DNA of 64,000 nt from an uncultured Pelagibacteraceae bacterium (GTDB lineage Bacteria; Pseudomonadota; Alphaproteobacteria; Pelagibacterales; Pelagibacteraceae), in assembly GCA_902524995.1 (NCBI GenBank), contig CABZFJ010000005.1, positions 1 to 64,000 of the forward strand. Direction: 5' to 3'. Below, piece by piece: positions 33,155-43,917 of this stretch; position 1 is the stretch's first letter; each line of letters starts with the position of its first letter. Made by a program: the position numbers and the translations under genes. The notes below the pieces were generated by a model. It made no database searches. It was not told where the DNA came from and was given only the letters and a program-made list of their open reading frames with translations.

Positions 33155-34246
33155 TTATTTTAATGTAGCTGCGTGAGCCATTCCAAGCTTAGCATTTGAC
33201 ATTTGTGCTCCGCTCCAGAAAGGTACTGCTATATCAGCAAAATCTTTCATTGAGTCATAAACTTCTTTGAAGAAAGCATTCTCTTCAGAGTTTTTGTTCA
33301 ATGTTGCTTTTGCAGCAGCCATGTACTCTGTGAAATAATCTGATGGTGTATCTTCTAAGATTACTCCATGTTTTGTTGTAAGTTCTCTTAATGCCTTACC
33401 GTTTTCATATATTCTTCTGCTTAATGACTTATTTAAAGATGCATTAGCTGCAACTTCTAAAGATTTTTTCTCATGATCAGTCATAGCATCATATGTTTTT
33501 CCAGTAATATAAAAATCCGCATTAACGACTACTTGGTGAAGACCTTGTAAATAGTAATGTTTCAATACTTTTTGGAAACCAAATACTAAGTCAGGTTTTG
33601 GACAACACCATTCAGCCGCATCAATAGTTCCTGCCTCAAGAGCTGGAAGAATATCTCCACCTCCCATTGCAACAGATGCTATACCAATATCCTTGTAAGT
33701 CTGTCCTGGAATTCCCGGAGGAGTTCTGAATTTATATTTTCTAAAATCAGCCATATCTTTAATTGGTTTTGGAAACCAACCTAAAGCTTCTGGTCCAACT
33801 GGTTGAAGCATAAATCCTTTTATATCTCTTCCCATTTCGTCCCATAATCTATCGTATAGTTCTTTACCACCACCATATTGAAACCATGATAAGAATGCTA
33901 AATTATCTATACCTACACCTCCACCAGCAACTGGCGAACCAAATAACATTGCTGCAGGATGGTCACCTGACCAGTAGTGTGTCCATGCAAAACCACAGTC
34001 AATTAAACCTTTATCAACTGCATCTAAAGTTTCTTTTCCACCAACTACAGTTCCAGCTGGCATAATTTCAAACTTTAGGGAACCGCTTGTTAATGCTGTT
34101 ACAGTATCTGTGAAATCTTTTAACATTACAACTTCATCCGCTTTAGGATTAAGTACTGTTTGGCATTTAAGTGTTTTTGCTGATGCGTTGGAAATAAATC
34201 CAACTACTAAAAATATAGCAAAAAACATTGAAATGATTTTTCTCAT
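33155..34246 (-). CDS. dctP: TRAP transporter substrate-binding protein (DctP)
   Basis: 363 aa, signal peptide; LEAGTIDAAEWCCPKPDL; KYKFRTPPG. Confidence 0.92.
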   Translation of the reverse strand: MRKIISMFFAIFLVVGFISNASAKTLKCQTVLNPKADEVVMLKDFTDTVTALTSGSLKFEIMPAGTVVGGKETLDAVDKGLIDCGFAWTHYWSGDHPAAMLFGSPVAGGGVGIDNLAFLSWFQYGGGKELYDRLWDEMGRDIKGFMLQPVGPEALGWFPKPIKDMADFRKYKFRTPPGIPGQTYKDIGIASVAMGGGDILPALEAGTIDAAEWCCPKPDLVFGFQKVLKHYYLQGLHQVVVNADFYITGKTYDAMTDHEKKSLEVAANASLNKSLSRRIYENGKALRELTTKHGVILEDTPSDYFTEYMAAAKATLNKNSEENAFFKEVYDSMKDFADIAVPFWSGAQMSNAKLGMAHAATLK

Positions 34247-34381
34247 TATATCCCTCTCTTTTTATTTATAATGTTAAGATCCTCTCAAAAATTAAAGCCA
34301 CATACAAGTGTCATTTCGACGTTTTTATGAGAAAAATGTTTAAAATCATTAAATATTCATTAAAGATTATTTATAAAAAAT

Positions 34382-35992
34382 ATGGATAAATTTGATTACA
34401 TAATTATTGGTGCTGGTTCAGCAGGATGTGTTTTAGCTAATAGATTGTCAGCAAATCCAAAAAACAAAGTTCTATTATTGGAAGCAGGAGGCAAAGATAC
34501 ATATCCATGGATACACATACCAGTTGGATATTATAAAACTATGCATAATCCAAAAGTGGATTGGTGTTTTCATACTGAAAAAGATAAATCTATGAATGAC
34601 CGATCAATAAGATATCCTAGGGGTAAAACACTGGGAGGGAGCTCCTCTATCAATGGACTTTTATGGATTAGAGGTCAAAGTCAAGATTATAATAATTGGA
34701 GACAGCAAGGAAATGTAGGTTGGGGTTGGGAAGATGTGCTGCCGTACTTCATAAAATCAGAAAATAATGAATTAGGAAAAAGTGAATTTCATAATGATTC
34801 AGGTCCAATTGTAGTTTCGAATAAAAAAATCAAACTCAAAATGTTAGATGAATTCATTAATGCAGCTAATGAAATAGGAATTCCAAAAGTAGATGATTTT
34901 AATACAGGTAATAACTTTGGAGTTGGTTATTTTCAATTTACTACAACACGTAATAAATTTGGATTAAAACTAAGATGTAGTGCGGCTAAAGGATATCTAA
35001 ATCCTGTAAAAAATAGAAAAAATTTGAAAATAATAGTAGATGCTCATGTTAAAAAAATTGTTTTTGAAGATAATAAAGCAATTGGCATAAAGTATTTCAA
35101 AGATGATAAACTAATAAATTCTAGAGCAAATAGAGAAATAATATTATCAGCAGGATCAATCGGATCTCCTCATATTCTACAAACATCAGGTATTGGTGAC
35201 TTAGATAATTTGAAAAATTTTGGCATTGCTGGTGTAAAACATTTAAAAGGTGTTGGAAAAAACCTACAAGATCACTTAATGTTTAGACCGGTTTATAAAG
35301 TTAAAAATCTCGAGTCTCTTAATAAAAAAATAAATAGTTTATTTGGAAACTTTTTAATTGGTTTAGAATATGTACTTCAGCAAAGCGGCCCTATGACTAT
35401 GGGGGCAAGTCAAGTATGTGGTTTTGCGAAAAGTGATAGTTCGAGGGAGACCCCAAATTTACAATTTCATGTACAACCAATAAGCACTGATGTTTTAGGA
35501 AAATCAAAATTACATGACTTTCATGGTATTACTCCAACTGTCGCAAATGTAAGACCATCTAGTAGAGGAGAAATTTTACTTAAAAGTGCTGACAATAGAG
35601 AACCACCAAAAATTCAAATGAATTATTTATCTACTGAAGACGATAGAATGGTTGCTGCAAAAGGTTTAAAACTTGTGAGAAGAATTATTATGGAGACAGA
35701 GACATTTAAAAAATACGAACCAGAGGAATATCGACCTGGAGCAAATATTGAAGACGATGAAGAGTTAGTGAAAGCAGGAAGTGAATTTGCACAAACTATT
35801 TTTCATCCTGTTGGAACATGTAAAATGGGAAGTGATGAAAACGCAGTTGTTGATGATAAACTTAGAGTTCACGGAATTAACAATTTAAGGGTTATAGACG
35901 CATCAATTATGCCAAATATTACATCTGGAAATACTAATTCACCAACAATTATGATAGCTGAAAAGGGTGCAGATATGATATTGAATAGCTAA
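34382..35992 (+). CDS. GMC-family FAD oxidoreductase (choline dehydrogenase-like)
   Basis: [45 protein letters not shown]. Confidence 0.92.
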   Translation: MDKFDYIIIGAGSAGCVLANRLSANPKNKVLLLEAGGKDTYPWIHIPVGYYKTMHNPKVDWCFHTEKDKSMNDRSIRYPRGKTLGGSSSINGLLWIRGQSQDYNNWRQQGNVGWGWEDVLPYFIKSENNELGKSEFHNDSGPIVVSNKKIKLKMLDEFINAANEIGIPKVDDFNTGNNFGVGYFQFTTTRNKFGLKLRCSAAKGYLNPVKNRKNLKIIVDAHVKKIVFEDNKAIGIKYFKDDKLINSRANREIILSAGSIGSPHILQTSGIGDLDNLKNFGIAGVKHLKGVGKNLQDHLMFRPVYKVKNLESLNKKINSLFGNFLIGLEYVLQQSGPMTMGASQVCGFAKSDSSRETPNLQFHVQPISTDVLGKSKLHDFHGITPTVANVRPSSRGEILLKSADNREPPKIQMNYLSTEDDRMVAAKGLKLVRRIIMETETFKKYEPEEYRPGANIEDDEELVKAGSEFAQTIFHPVGTCKMGSDENAVVDDKLRVHGINNLRVIDASIMPNITSGNTNSPTIMIAEKGADMILNS

Positions 35993-36573
35993 TGATATCA
36001 GAACAGATTTTTATTTTTTTTCAAATAGTCTTTATAGATTTAGTTTTAGCTGGGGATAACGCAATTATAATTGGAATGGTTGCTTCTCAGTTTCCAACAG
36101 AACAAAGAAAAAAAATTATTTTTTGGGGAATTGGAGCAGCAGTAGTTTTAAGAATTATATTCACACTAATAACTGCTTATCTATTACAAATCACAGGACT
36201 TAGACTTATAGGTGGAATATTACTTCTTTATATATGTTACAGACTTTATGAGGATGTAATTAAAATGAATAGTAGCTCAGAGGAAAAGATTAAAAAAGTT
36301 GATAACTCTTCATTTATGAAAGCCATAACAACTGTAATTTTAGCAGATGTAACAATGAGTTTAGATAATGTATTAGGAGTAGCGGGTGCAGCTAGAGATC
36401 ACTATATGTTATTAATTTTTGGTCTTGTTTTATCAATAGTTTTAATGGCTACTGCAGCAACACTGATATCTGGCTGGATTAAAAAGTATAAATGGATAGG
36501 ATGGGTTGGATTATTAGCAATATTATTTGTTGCAATAGAACTAATATATACAGACGTAAAACTATTTTTATAA
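35992..36573 (+). CDS. TerC/YjbE-family integral membrane protein
   Basis: FIDLVLAGDNAIIIGMVA; LADVTMSLDNVLGVAGAA. Confidence 0.88.
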   Translation: MISEQIFIFFQIVFIDLVLAGDNAIIIGMVASQFPTEQRKKIIFWGIGAAVVLRIIFTLITAYLLQITGLRLIGGILLLYICYRLYEDVIKMNSSSEEKIKKVDNSSFMKAITTVILADVTMSLDNVLGVAGAARDHYMLLIFGLVLSIVLMATAATLISGWIKKYKWIGWVGLLAILFVAIELIYTDVKLFL

Positions 36574-37332
36574 ATGTATTTAAAAAAAATTAATTTAAAA
36601 AATAAAGTTGCTTTAGTTACTGGTGCTGGAAAAGGCATTGGTAGAGCATCATCAATTGCAATGGCAGAAGCTGGTGCAACTATAATTGGTATAAGTAGGA
36701 CTTCATCAGACCTTTATAAACTTCAAAAAGATATAAAAAAAGTTAAAGGTAAATTAATTAAAATAACTTGCGATATAATGGATTATGACGATCTTTCGTT
36801 AAAATTAAAAAAAATAAAAAAAGTTGATATATTGTTAAATAATGCAGGAACGAATATTCCTGAACCATTTGAAAAAATCAAACAAAAAAGTATGAATTAT
36901 CTCGTCGACTTGAATGTAAAAGCAGCATTCAATGTTGCTCAATTAACTGTTCTTATAATGTTAAAAAATAAAAAAAAGGGTGGTTCAATAATAAATGTAT
37001 CGTCCCAATTAGGTCATGTGGGCATGTCTGGAAGAAATGTTTACAACATGACCAAATTTGGTATCGAAGGACTAACTAAAGGTATGAGTGTGGAGCTTGC
37101 TACAAAAAATATTAGAGTAAATACAGTTGCGCCAACTTTTGTTGAAACCCCAATGGTTAAAAGATTTTTTAAAAATAAAAAATTTAAAAAACTTGCATTA
37201 AGTAATATTCCAATGGGGAAGTTTGCAACGGAGTCAGATGTGGCTACAGCAGTTTGTTTTTTGGCTTCAGACGCAGCAAGTATGATAACTGGGACATCAA
37301 TTGTAATTGATGGGGGTTGGACAGCAAAATAA
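36574..37332 (+). CDS. SDR-family oxidoreductase
   Basis: ALVTGAGKGIGRA; NNAG; YNMTK active site. Confidence 0.92.
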   Translation: MYLKKINLKNKVALVTGAGKGIGRASSIAMAEAGATIIGISRTSSDLYKLQKDIKKVKGKLIKITCDIMDYDDLSLKLKKIKKVDILLNNAGTNIPEPFEKIKQKSMNYLVDLNVKAAFNVAQLTVLIMLKNKKKGGSIINVSSQLGHVGMSGRNVYNMTKFGIEGLTKGMSVELATKNIRVNTVAPTFVETPMVKRFFKNKKFKKLALSNIPMGKFATESDVATAVCFLASDAASMITGTSIVIDGGWTAK

Positions 37333-38120
37333 TGAAAAAATTGTTGCTTTTTCTAGCAATTATATTTTCTACACATTCTAATGCTTTAGAGTTTCAAGGT
37401 AAATTTTTACAGGGACATTTTATTCTAGGTAAAGCAGAAGCTGGATCAAAGGTATTTGTTGATAAAATACAAGTGAAAGTATCTGAGAATGGATATTTCG
37501 TATTCGGTATAGATAGAGATCGAAAATTCGATGTAGCCATTACTGAAATAAATAATGGTAAAAAAAATAAAATTATAAAAAAAGTTTTTAAAAGAAAATA
37601 TAATATTCAAAGAATAGATGGTCTTCCTGAAAGTAAAGTTACACCACCAGAATCTGTTTATAAAAGAATTAAAGAAGAAAATGGAAGAATTGGTGAAGCA
37701 AGAGCTATAAATTCTGATTTAACTTTCTTCTCTGAGAATTTTATTATGCCAGTAAAAGGAATTATTAGCGGTGTTTATGGCAGTCAACGAATTCTCAATG
37801 GTAAGCCGAGATGGCCTCACTACGGAATTGATATAGCAGCTAAGAAAGGTACTAAAATTATCTCATCTGGAACAGGTGTAGTTACTATGGCTGAAGATGA
37901 TCTTTATTATACTGGAGGAACAATAATAATGGATCATGGTCATGGTATTTCGACGATATATTCACATCTGGAAAATGTGATGGTTAAAGTTGGAGATGAA
38001 GTAAAACAAGGAGATATCATAGGTACAGTTGGATCTACTGGAAGATCTACTGGACCTCATTTAGATTTCAGGATCAATTGGTTTCAAACTAGACTTGATC
38101 CAATGAGCATTCTTCAATAA
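37317..38120 (+). CDS. M23-family metallopeptidase (LytM)
   Basis: HYGIDIAAKKGTKI; YSHLENVMVKVGDEVKQGDIIGTVGSTGRSTGPHLDF. Confidence 0.92.
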   Translation: MDSKIMKKLLLFLAIIFSTHSNALEFQGKFLQGHFILGKAEAGSKVFVDKIQVKVSENGYFVFGIDRDRKFDVAITEINNGKKNKIIKKVFKRKYNIQRIDGLPESKVTPPESVYKRIKEENGRIGEARAINSDLTFFSENFIMPVKGIISGVYGSQRILNGKPRWPHYGIDIAAKKGTKIISSGTGVVTMAEDDLYYTGGTIIMDHGHGISTIYSHLENVMVKVGDEVKQGDIIGTVGSTGRSTGPHLDFRINWFQTRLDPMSILQ

Positions 38121-38129
38121 GTTCTATCT

Positions 38130-38903
38130 ATGAAAAATGAAATTAATCGTATTGCAGATAAATTAGTAAAAGCTTTCAACACAAATACAGTTATCAACCC
38201 TATTCCAGTTAAGTATTGCAAGAATATTAATTTAGCTAATAAGCTTAGAAAATTATGTGAAGCTCAAATTAAAGATGAAACTATAGGTGTAAAAGCTGGC
38301 GGAACAGGCATTCAAGCTTTAAAAAAATTAAAAGAAAAAGAACCATTTACAGCAAAAGTATTTAAAAAAAGATTTGTTAAATCGGGTCAAAATGTAAAAA
38401 TTAACCAACATACTAAGGGTATAGAAGTTGAAGTTTATTACTTTATTAAAAAATCTTTCTTTGATTTTAGAGGAAAGGTTACAAAATCAAATGTCACTAA
38501 ATTTATAAAGTTTATGGGGCCTTGTTTTGAGATAGTTGGATTTAGACAAAGAAATAAAAAATTTACATATTTGGGAGATATCTGTGGAGATTTTGGATTC
38601 AATATTAGATTTGTCGTTGGAAGAAAAACAAAATTTAAAAAATTAAATTTAAACAACCTAAAAACAACATTAGAAAGTAAGAAAAATGGATTAAAAGTTA
38701 ATGGAAATACTAATATCGTATATGTAAATCCATTAAATTGTTTAAGATTTGTTTTAAATAAAATCAAAAAAGAAAAAATTAATTTAAATAAAGATTTTTA
38801 TGTTTTCACAGGCTCAACTGTGGGAGTAGTTCCATTTAAAGGAAAAGGATTATACAAAGGAACAGTTGATAAAATTGGTTCTGTTAGTGTTAACATTCGT
38901 TAA
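38130..38903 (+). CDS. 2-keto-4-pentenoate hydratase-like protein
   Basis: 257 aa; TGSTVGVVPFKGKGLYKGTVDKIGSVSVNI C-terminus. Confidence 0.65.
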   Translation: MKNEINRIADKLVKAFNTNTVINPIPVKYCKNINLANKLRKLCEAQIKDETIGVKAGGTGIQALKKLKEKEPFTAKVFKKRFVKSGQNVKINQHTKGIEVEVYYFIKKSFFDFRGKVTKSNVTKFIKFMGPCFEIVGFRQRNKKFTYLGDICGDFGFNIRFVVGRKTKFKKLNLNNLKTTLESKKNGLKVNGNTNIVYVNPLNCLRFVLNKIKKEKINLNKDFYVFTGSTVGVVPFKGKGLYKGTVDKIGSVSVNIR

Positions 38904-40054
38904 TGGGTCTTCATTTTAGTAAAGAAGAATTATCAAATAGAAAAGAAAAGACACTGAACTCTATGAAAAATAAAGGTGTAGATGCTCTTATTATGTTTAG
39001 ACAGGAGTCTATGTATTGGCTCACTGGTTACGACACTTTCGGATATGTTTTTTTTCAAGCATTAGTTTTAGATCAAAAAGGCAATGTAATATTATTAACT
39101 AGAGCTCCCGATTTAAGACAAGCTCAAAACACATCCAATATTAGTGATATAAGAATTTGGGTTGATAAAGATGGTGCTAATCCTGCTGATGATCTCAAAA
39201 TAATTTTAGATGAGTTAAATTTAAAAGGAAAAAAAATTGGTGTCGAATATGAAGCATACGGTCTTACAGGAAGAAATGCATTGAGACTTAACACAGTATT
39301 ACAAAACTATTGCTCAATTGAGGATAAGTCAGAATTAATAACAAAACTAAGAGTAATTAAATCTAATGAAGAAATTAGTTATGTAAAAAAAGCAGCAAAT
39401 TTAGCTGACAAAGCTTTAGATGAAGTTTGGAAGCATGCAAAAGCAGGAGTAAGTGAGTCTAAAATTTTAGCTGAAATGAACAGAGTTATATTTGATGGAG
39501 GTGGAGATTATCCTGCAAATGAATTTATTATAGGGTCTGGAAAAAATGCTCTACTCTGTCGATATCAAGCAGAAAAGCAAATACTTAATGATCAAGATCA
39601 ATTGACCATTGAATGGGCTGGAACCTATAGGCACTATCATTCAGCAATGTTTAGAACAATACCAATAGGAAAAGCTGATCCGAAACATCATAAAATGCAT
39701 GAAGCATGTGTTGAAGCTCTTACAAATTGTGAAAATAAATTAAAACCTGGAAATAAGATTGGAGAAGTTTTTGATGTTCATGCAAAAATCTTTGATGATC
39801 ATGGCTTTAAAAATTCACGAATGAATGCATGTGGTTACTCATTAGGAGCAACTTTTTCTCCAAATTGGATGGATTGGCCAATGCTTTACACAGGGAATCC
39901 ATATGAGATCCAACCAGGAAATATTTTCTTTATGCATATGATATTGATGGACTCTGAAAATCAATTAGCCATGAATTTAGGTGAAACTTATCTGGTTACT
40001 GATAAAGGAAATGAAAGATTAGGTAATCAAAAATTAGATTTAGTAATTGTTTAA
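38903..40054 (+). CDS. M24-family (Xaa-Pro peptidase/ectoine hydrolase/creatinase-like) hydrolase
   Basis: MYWLTGYDTFGY; KLRVIKSNEEISYVKKAA; pita-bread fold pattern. Confidence 0.8.
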   Translation: MGLHFSKEELSNRKEKTLNSMKNKGVDALIMFRQESMYWLTGYDTFGYVFFQALVLDQKGNVILLTRAPDLRQAQNTSNISDIRIWVDKDGANPADDLKIILDELNLKGKKIGVEYEAYGLTGRNALRLNTVLQNYCSIEDKSELITKLRVIKSNEEISYVKKAANLADKALDEVWKHAKAGVSESKILAEMNRVIFDGGGDYPANEFIIGSGKNALLCRYQAEKQILNDQDQLTIEWAGTYRHYHSAMFRTIPIGKADPKHHKMHEACVEALTNCENKLKPGNKIGEVFDVHAKIFDDHGFKNSRMNACGYSLGATFSPNWMDWPMLYTGNPYEIQPGNIFFMHMILMDSENQLAMNLGETYLVTDKGNERLGNQKLDLVIV

Positions 40055-40060
40055 AAATTA

Positions 40061-40531
40061 TTAATTATTTGATTTCCATTTATTATTACAACCAAAGAAA
40101 GAAATATATTTTTCATTATCTTTAGTATTCATGTTTTTAGTGACTTCATGAATTAATTCACCAGTGGATCTATTTAAAAACACTGACTCTGAGTATTTTT
40201 TTTCTTTATCTATATTTTTAAATAAAATGGTGTCGTTTTTTGCAATTCTAACATCATCTTTACTTATATCTGCATAAGTATCTATAAATTCTGATAAACC
40301 ATTAATTGTTAATACACTTGGTTGTGCTGCTACAACTTTTAAAACTTTTTTTTTATCAACTTCGATATTATCTGCTGTAAATGTTTGATAATTAAAATCT
40401 TTATTTTTGATCATTATTTTTTCTAATTTACAATCGAAAGTCATTTTAAAGTCATGGATGATGTCAGTATTTTTTGAATAACTAATGGATGTTGAAAAAA
40501 ACAAAATTAATATCGAAAATATAATTTTCAT
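40061..40531 (-). CDS. Hypothetical secreted protein
   Basis: 156 aa with signal peptide; no recognisable domain. Confidence 0.55.
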   Translation of the reverse strand: MKIIFSILILFFSTSISYSKNTDIIHDFKMTFDCKLEKIMIKNKDFNYQTFTADNIEVDKKKVLKVVAAQPSVLTINGLSEFIDTYADISKDDVRIAKNDTILFKNIDKEKKYSESVFLNRSTGELIHEVTKNMNTKDNEKYISFFGCNNKWKSNN

Positions 40532-41509
40532 TTATATACCATATCGTATTTTATTATGTAAATCGTGTGCACTTTGCCACCCATTTTCTAGTCTTGGTCC
40601 TCCAAAGTAATCACCACATAAACCTAATTTTAAAGACTTATTCCATAAAGATAATTGTTTAAGTGGCTTTGAATTTGATGAATACATCCAGCCATGAATT
40701 CTTGAGTGATAAATTTTTTTGATTTTTAACTTTGTTAATTTTTCAAATTTTTTAACTAGTTGATTTGTATAGTATTTTCTTTTGTTTCTATAATCTTTGG
40801 TGAATTTATTACCGTATTTGTATGTGCTTTGAAGTGTCCATAAATCATACTTATAATTAAATCTTTTCTTACTATTTTCGTATGCAGCCCAACCAAGCAT
40901 CTCATCATTAAAAAAATAACTGCTATTTATTTGTTTAAGTTTTTTTGTAATAATCATAACTGTTAAATTGGCATCCATCTTAACTTTTTGATTTAAATAA
41001 GATTTATTTAAGTATTTTTGTCCTAATTTCTTAGTTTGAGGAAATGGGCAAGTCAAAATGAGATTTTTACATTTTTGTTTTACATCATTTTTAAATGTTA
41101 ATTCCCAATGATCATTTAATCTCTTTATATTTATTAGCTCATGTTCAAAATTACATTTAATTTTCTTTAATAAATGTTTGCTAATAGAGTTGTTTCCTTT
41201 TGTTCCAATTAATTTTAAATGATTTTTTATTTCTTTGACTGTTTTATGCAGAAATAAATGATTTCCTCCCCACTTTTTTAAAACTTTTTTCTTAATAAGT
41301 TGATTAGTAAATGTTTTAAATTTCGTAGATTTTGGAGAGATATATTGAAGTCCATGGTCAAATCCGACTTTATCTTTATATTTTTTAAATGAACTTCTTC
41401 CACCATATCCTTTTGCTTTATCATAAACTGCAACGGAATATTTTTTATTTAATAAGTTTGCGATTGTTGATCCAGAAATTCCTGATCCTATGATGCAAAA
41501 ATCAAGCAT
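40532..41509 (-). CDS. NAD(P)/FAD-dependent oxidoreductase, renalase-like
   Basis: DFCIIGSGISGSTIANLL...SVAVYDKAKGYGGRSS. Confidence 0.8.
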   Translation of the reverse strand: MLDFCIIGSGISGSTIANLLNKKYSVAVYDKAKGYGGRSSFKKYKDKVGFDHGLQYISPKSTKFKTFTNQLIKKKVLKKWGGNHLFLHKTVKEIKNHLKLIGTKGNNSISKHLLKKIKCNFEHELINIKRLNDHWELTFKNDVKQKCKNLILTCPFPQTKKLGQKYLNKSYLNQKVKMDANLTVMIITKKLKQINSSYFFNDEMLGWAAYENSKKRFNYKYDLWTLQSTYKYGNKFTKDYRNKRKYYTNQLVKKFEKLTKLKIKKIYHSRIHGWMYSSNSKPLKQLSLWNKSLKLGLCGDYFGGPRLENGWQSAHDLHNKIRYGI

Positions 41510-41527
41510 GATTTATCACTTGATTGA

Positions 41528-42700
41528 TTAACAAAGATACTCAAGTGCTTTAAGTATTCCACCTTTTTTATAAGGTATTTTAGATTTCATTAAACCCATC
41601 TCAACACCAGCTAATGTTCCTGCTAACATTAGTTCATTAAAATCACCTAAATGACCAATTCTAAAAATTTTTCCAGCAACTTTTGCAAGACCTGTCCCTA
41701 ATGACATATTATAGTGATCTAAAATAGTTTTTCTTAAAAAATCTGCATCATGACCGTCTGGAACCATTACAGCTGTTAATGAGTCTGAGTATTCTTCTGG
41801 ATTTTTACAAAGTATTTCTAATCCCCAAGAATTAACTGCAACTCTTGTAGCTTCTGCAAATCTTTTGTGTCTTTTGAAAACATTATCTAAACCTTCTTCT
41901 GTAAGCATATTGATTGCTTCATCCAAACCATAAAATAAATTTGTGGCTGGGGTATAAGGAAAGTAACCTTTTTTGTTGTTTTCTAACATCGGTCCCCAAT
42001 CCCAATAAGATTTTGGTAATTCAGATGTTTTATATGCCTCTAAAGCTTTAGAACTTATTGCATTAAAAGAAAGTCCTGGTGGTAATAGTAATCCTTTTTG
42101 AGAACCACCAACAGTTACATCAACTTTCCACTCTTCATGTCTATAATCAATAGAGCCTAATGAAGATATCGTATCAACAAATAATAAAGCTGGATGTTGC
42201 GCATTATCCATAGCTTTTCTAATTTCTCCAATTCTACTTGTAACACCAGTAGAAGTTTCATTATGTACAGCACAAACTGCTTTAATTTTTTTATCTTTGT
42301 CTTCTTTTAGTTTTTGTTCAACGATGTTTGGATCAACACCTGTTCTCCAATCACCTTCAACAAAGTCTACTTCAATTTTAAATTTTTGAGCAATATCCCA
42401 CCAAAGAGTTGAGAAATGTCCAGTTTCAAACATCAAGATTTTATCTCCAGCACTTAAAGTGTTTACAAGTGCAGCTTCCCAAGCACCTGTTCCTGAAGCT
42501 GGAAAAATTATTACAGGTTCAGAAGTTTTGAAAATTAATTTTATTCGATCTAAAACTCTTAATCCTAATTCAGCAAAGTCAGGTCCTCTATGATCTATAG
42601 TAGGATAATCCATAGCCCTTAGAACTCTATCTGGAACGTTTGTTGGTCCTGGAATTTGTAAAAAATGTCGACCAGGTCTTATATTATTTGAAATTGCCAT
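41528..42700 (-). CDS. Class V aminotransferase (serine/alanine--glyoxylate type)
   Basis: PGPTNVPDRVLRAM, IDHRGPDFAEL, VGGSQKGLLLPPGLSF PLP lysine. Confidence 0.9.
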   Translation of the reverse strand: MAISNNIRPGRHFLQIPGPTNVPDRVLRAMDYPTIDHRGPDFAELGLRVLDRIKLIFKTSEPVIIFPASGTGAWEAALVNTLSAGDKILMFETGHFSTLWWDIAQKFKIEVDFVEGDWRTGVDPNIVEQKLKEDKDKKIKAVCAVHNETSTGVTSRIGEIRKAMDNAQHPALLFVDTISSLGSIDYRHEEWKVDVTVGGSQKGLLLPPGLSFNAISSKALEAYKTSELPKSYWDWGPMLENNKKGYFPYTPATNLFYGLDEAINMLTEEGLDNVFKRHKRFAEATRVAVNSWGLEILCKNPEEYSDSLTAVMVPDGHDADFLRKTILDHYNMSLGTGLAKVAGKIFRIGHLGDFNELMLAGTLAGVEMGLMKSKIPYKKGGILKALEYLC

Positions 42701-42745
42701 ACCGCTGTATATGCTAAAGAAATTATATAAGCAAATTTATAATAT

Positions 42746-43900
42746 ATGACAAATAGTAGTAATTTAATTGATAGCTTAGAAGTTTATGTTCTTAATAATC
42801 CAGATGAAGTAAAGCCACATTGGGTTAGCCACTTCATTGTACCAACAGCTAATGAACTTTTAATTAAAATTAAAACTAAAGATGGTCATTCAGGATTTGG
42901 TTTAGCAACAAGCTACACTGATATAGTTCCTATCATCAAACCATTTTCAAATGGCTTACAAGATTTAATAATTGGAGAAGATCCATTTTGCCCTGAAAAA
43001 ATTTATGAAAAAATTTTCAAATTAACTGATACTCGAACCAGTAGCGAAAAAGGTTGGAGCAGAGAAGCATTAATCAGAATTTCAGCAGCTTTAGATATCG
43101 CATGTTGGGATTTGATAGGAAAAGCATCAAACATCCCATTGTATAAATTGTTTGGTGGATACAGAAACAAAATTCCTGTTTATGTTACATGTGCTTACTA
43201 CAGAGATGGTAAAGATGAAAAAGAACTAAGAGATGAAATAAAAAAATTAGTAAATATTGGTCATCAAAGTTTTAAAGTTAAAGTTGGGGGACTTAGTATC
43301 AAAGAAGATTCTAAAAGATTAGACATTATTAGAGATGAAATTGGATATCAAAAAGGTTTAATGATTGATGTTAATAGAGCATGGGATCTAAAAACTGCAA
43401 TTGAAGGTGTAAAAGAATTCGAGAGATTTAATCCTACATGGATTGAAGAACCTGTTAGATGGGAAGATGATAGAAGAACTTTAAAACTTTTATCAAAACA
43501 AACTAAAATTGCATTGTCGGGTGGAGAAAGTGAAATAACTATTTATGGATGCAGATCCATGATTGAAGAAGAGGCAATAAAAATTTTACAATTTGATTGC
43601 ACAATGTTTGGTGGATTTACTAACGGAAAAAAACTTTCAGCTTTATGCGAATTAAATCATATAGATGTAGCACCACATCATGATTGTTATATCCATGCTC
43701 CATTAGTTGCATCAACTCCAGCTGGGAGAATTGTTGAGTCATTTGATGATGAGAGAGATCCTTTGCAGGCACAATTATTTGAAAATCCACATAAAATGAG
43801 TGATGGATGGATACATTTAAATGAAAAACCTGGTTTAGGTTTAGAGATTTCAGAGGCCGCGTTAAAAAAGTTCGGTAAACTGGTTTACAAAAATAAATAA
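42746..43900 (+). CDS. Mandelate racemase/muconate lactonizing enzyme family protein
   Basis: SFKVKVGG (KxK), WIEEPVRW, SGGE, VAPHHDC. Confidence 0.87.
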   Translation: MTNSSNLIDSLEVYVLNNPDEVKPHWVSHFIVPTANELLIKIKTKDGHSGFGLATSYTDIVPIIKPFSNGLQDLIIGEDPFCPEKIYEKIFKLTDTRTSSEKGWSREALIRISAALDIACWDLIGKASNIPLYKLFGGYRNKIPVYVTCAYYRDGKDEKELRDEIKKLVNIGHQSFKVKVGGLSIKEDSKRLDIIRDEIGYQKGLMIDVNRAWDLKTAIEGVKEFERFNPTWIEEPVRWEDDRRTLKLLSKQTKIALSGGESEITIYGCRSMIEEEAIKILQFDCTMFGGFTNGKKLSALCELNHIDVAPHHDCYIHAPLVASTPAGRIVESFDDERDPLQAQLFENPHKMSDGWIHLNEKPGLGLEISEAALKKFGKLVYKNK

Positions 43901-43917
43901 ACCTTTAATTAAGTTTT

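Noticed and set aside
38438-38767. 109-aa minus-strand ORF inside the hydratase-like gene
   Set aside because: Antisense shadow; no motif and no room for its own signals.
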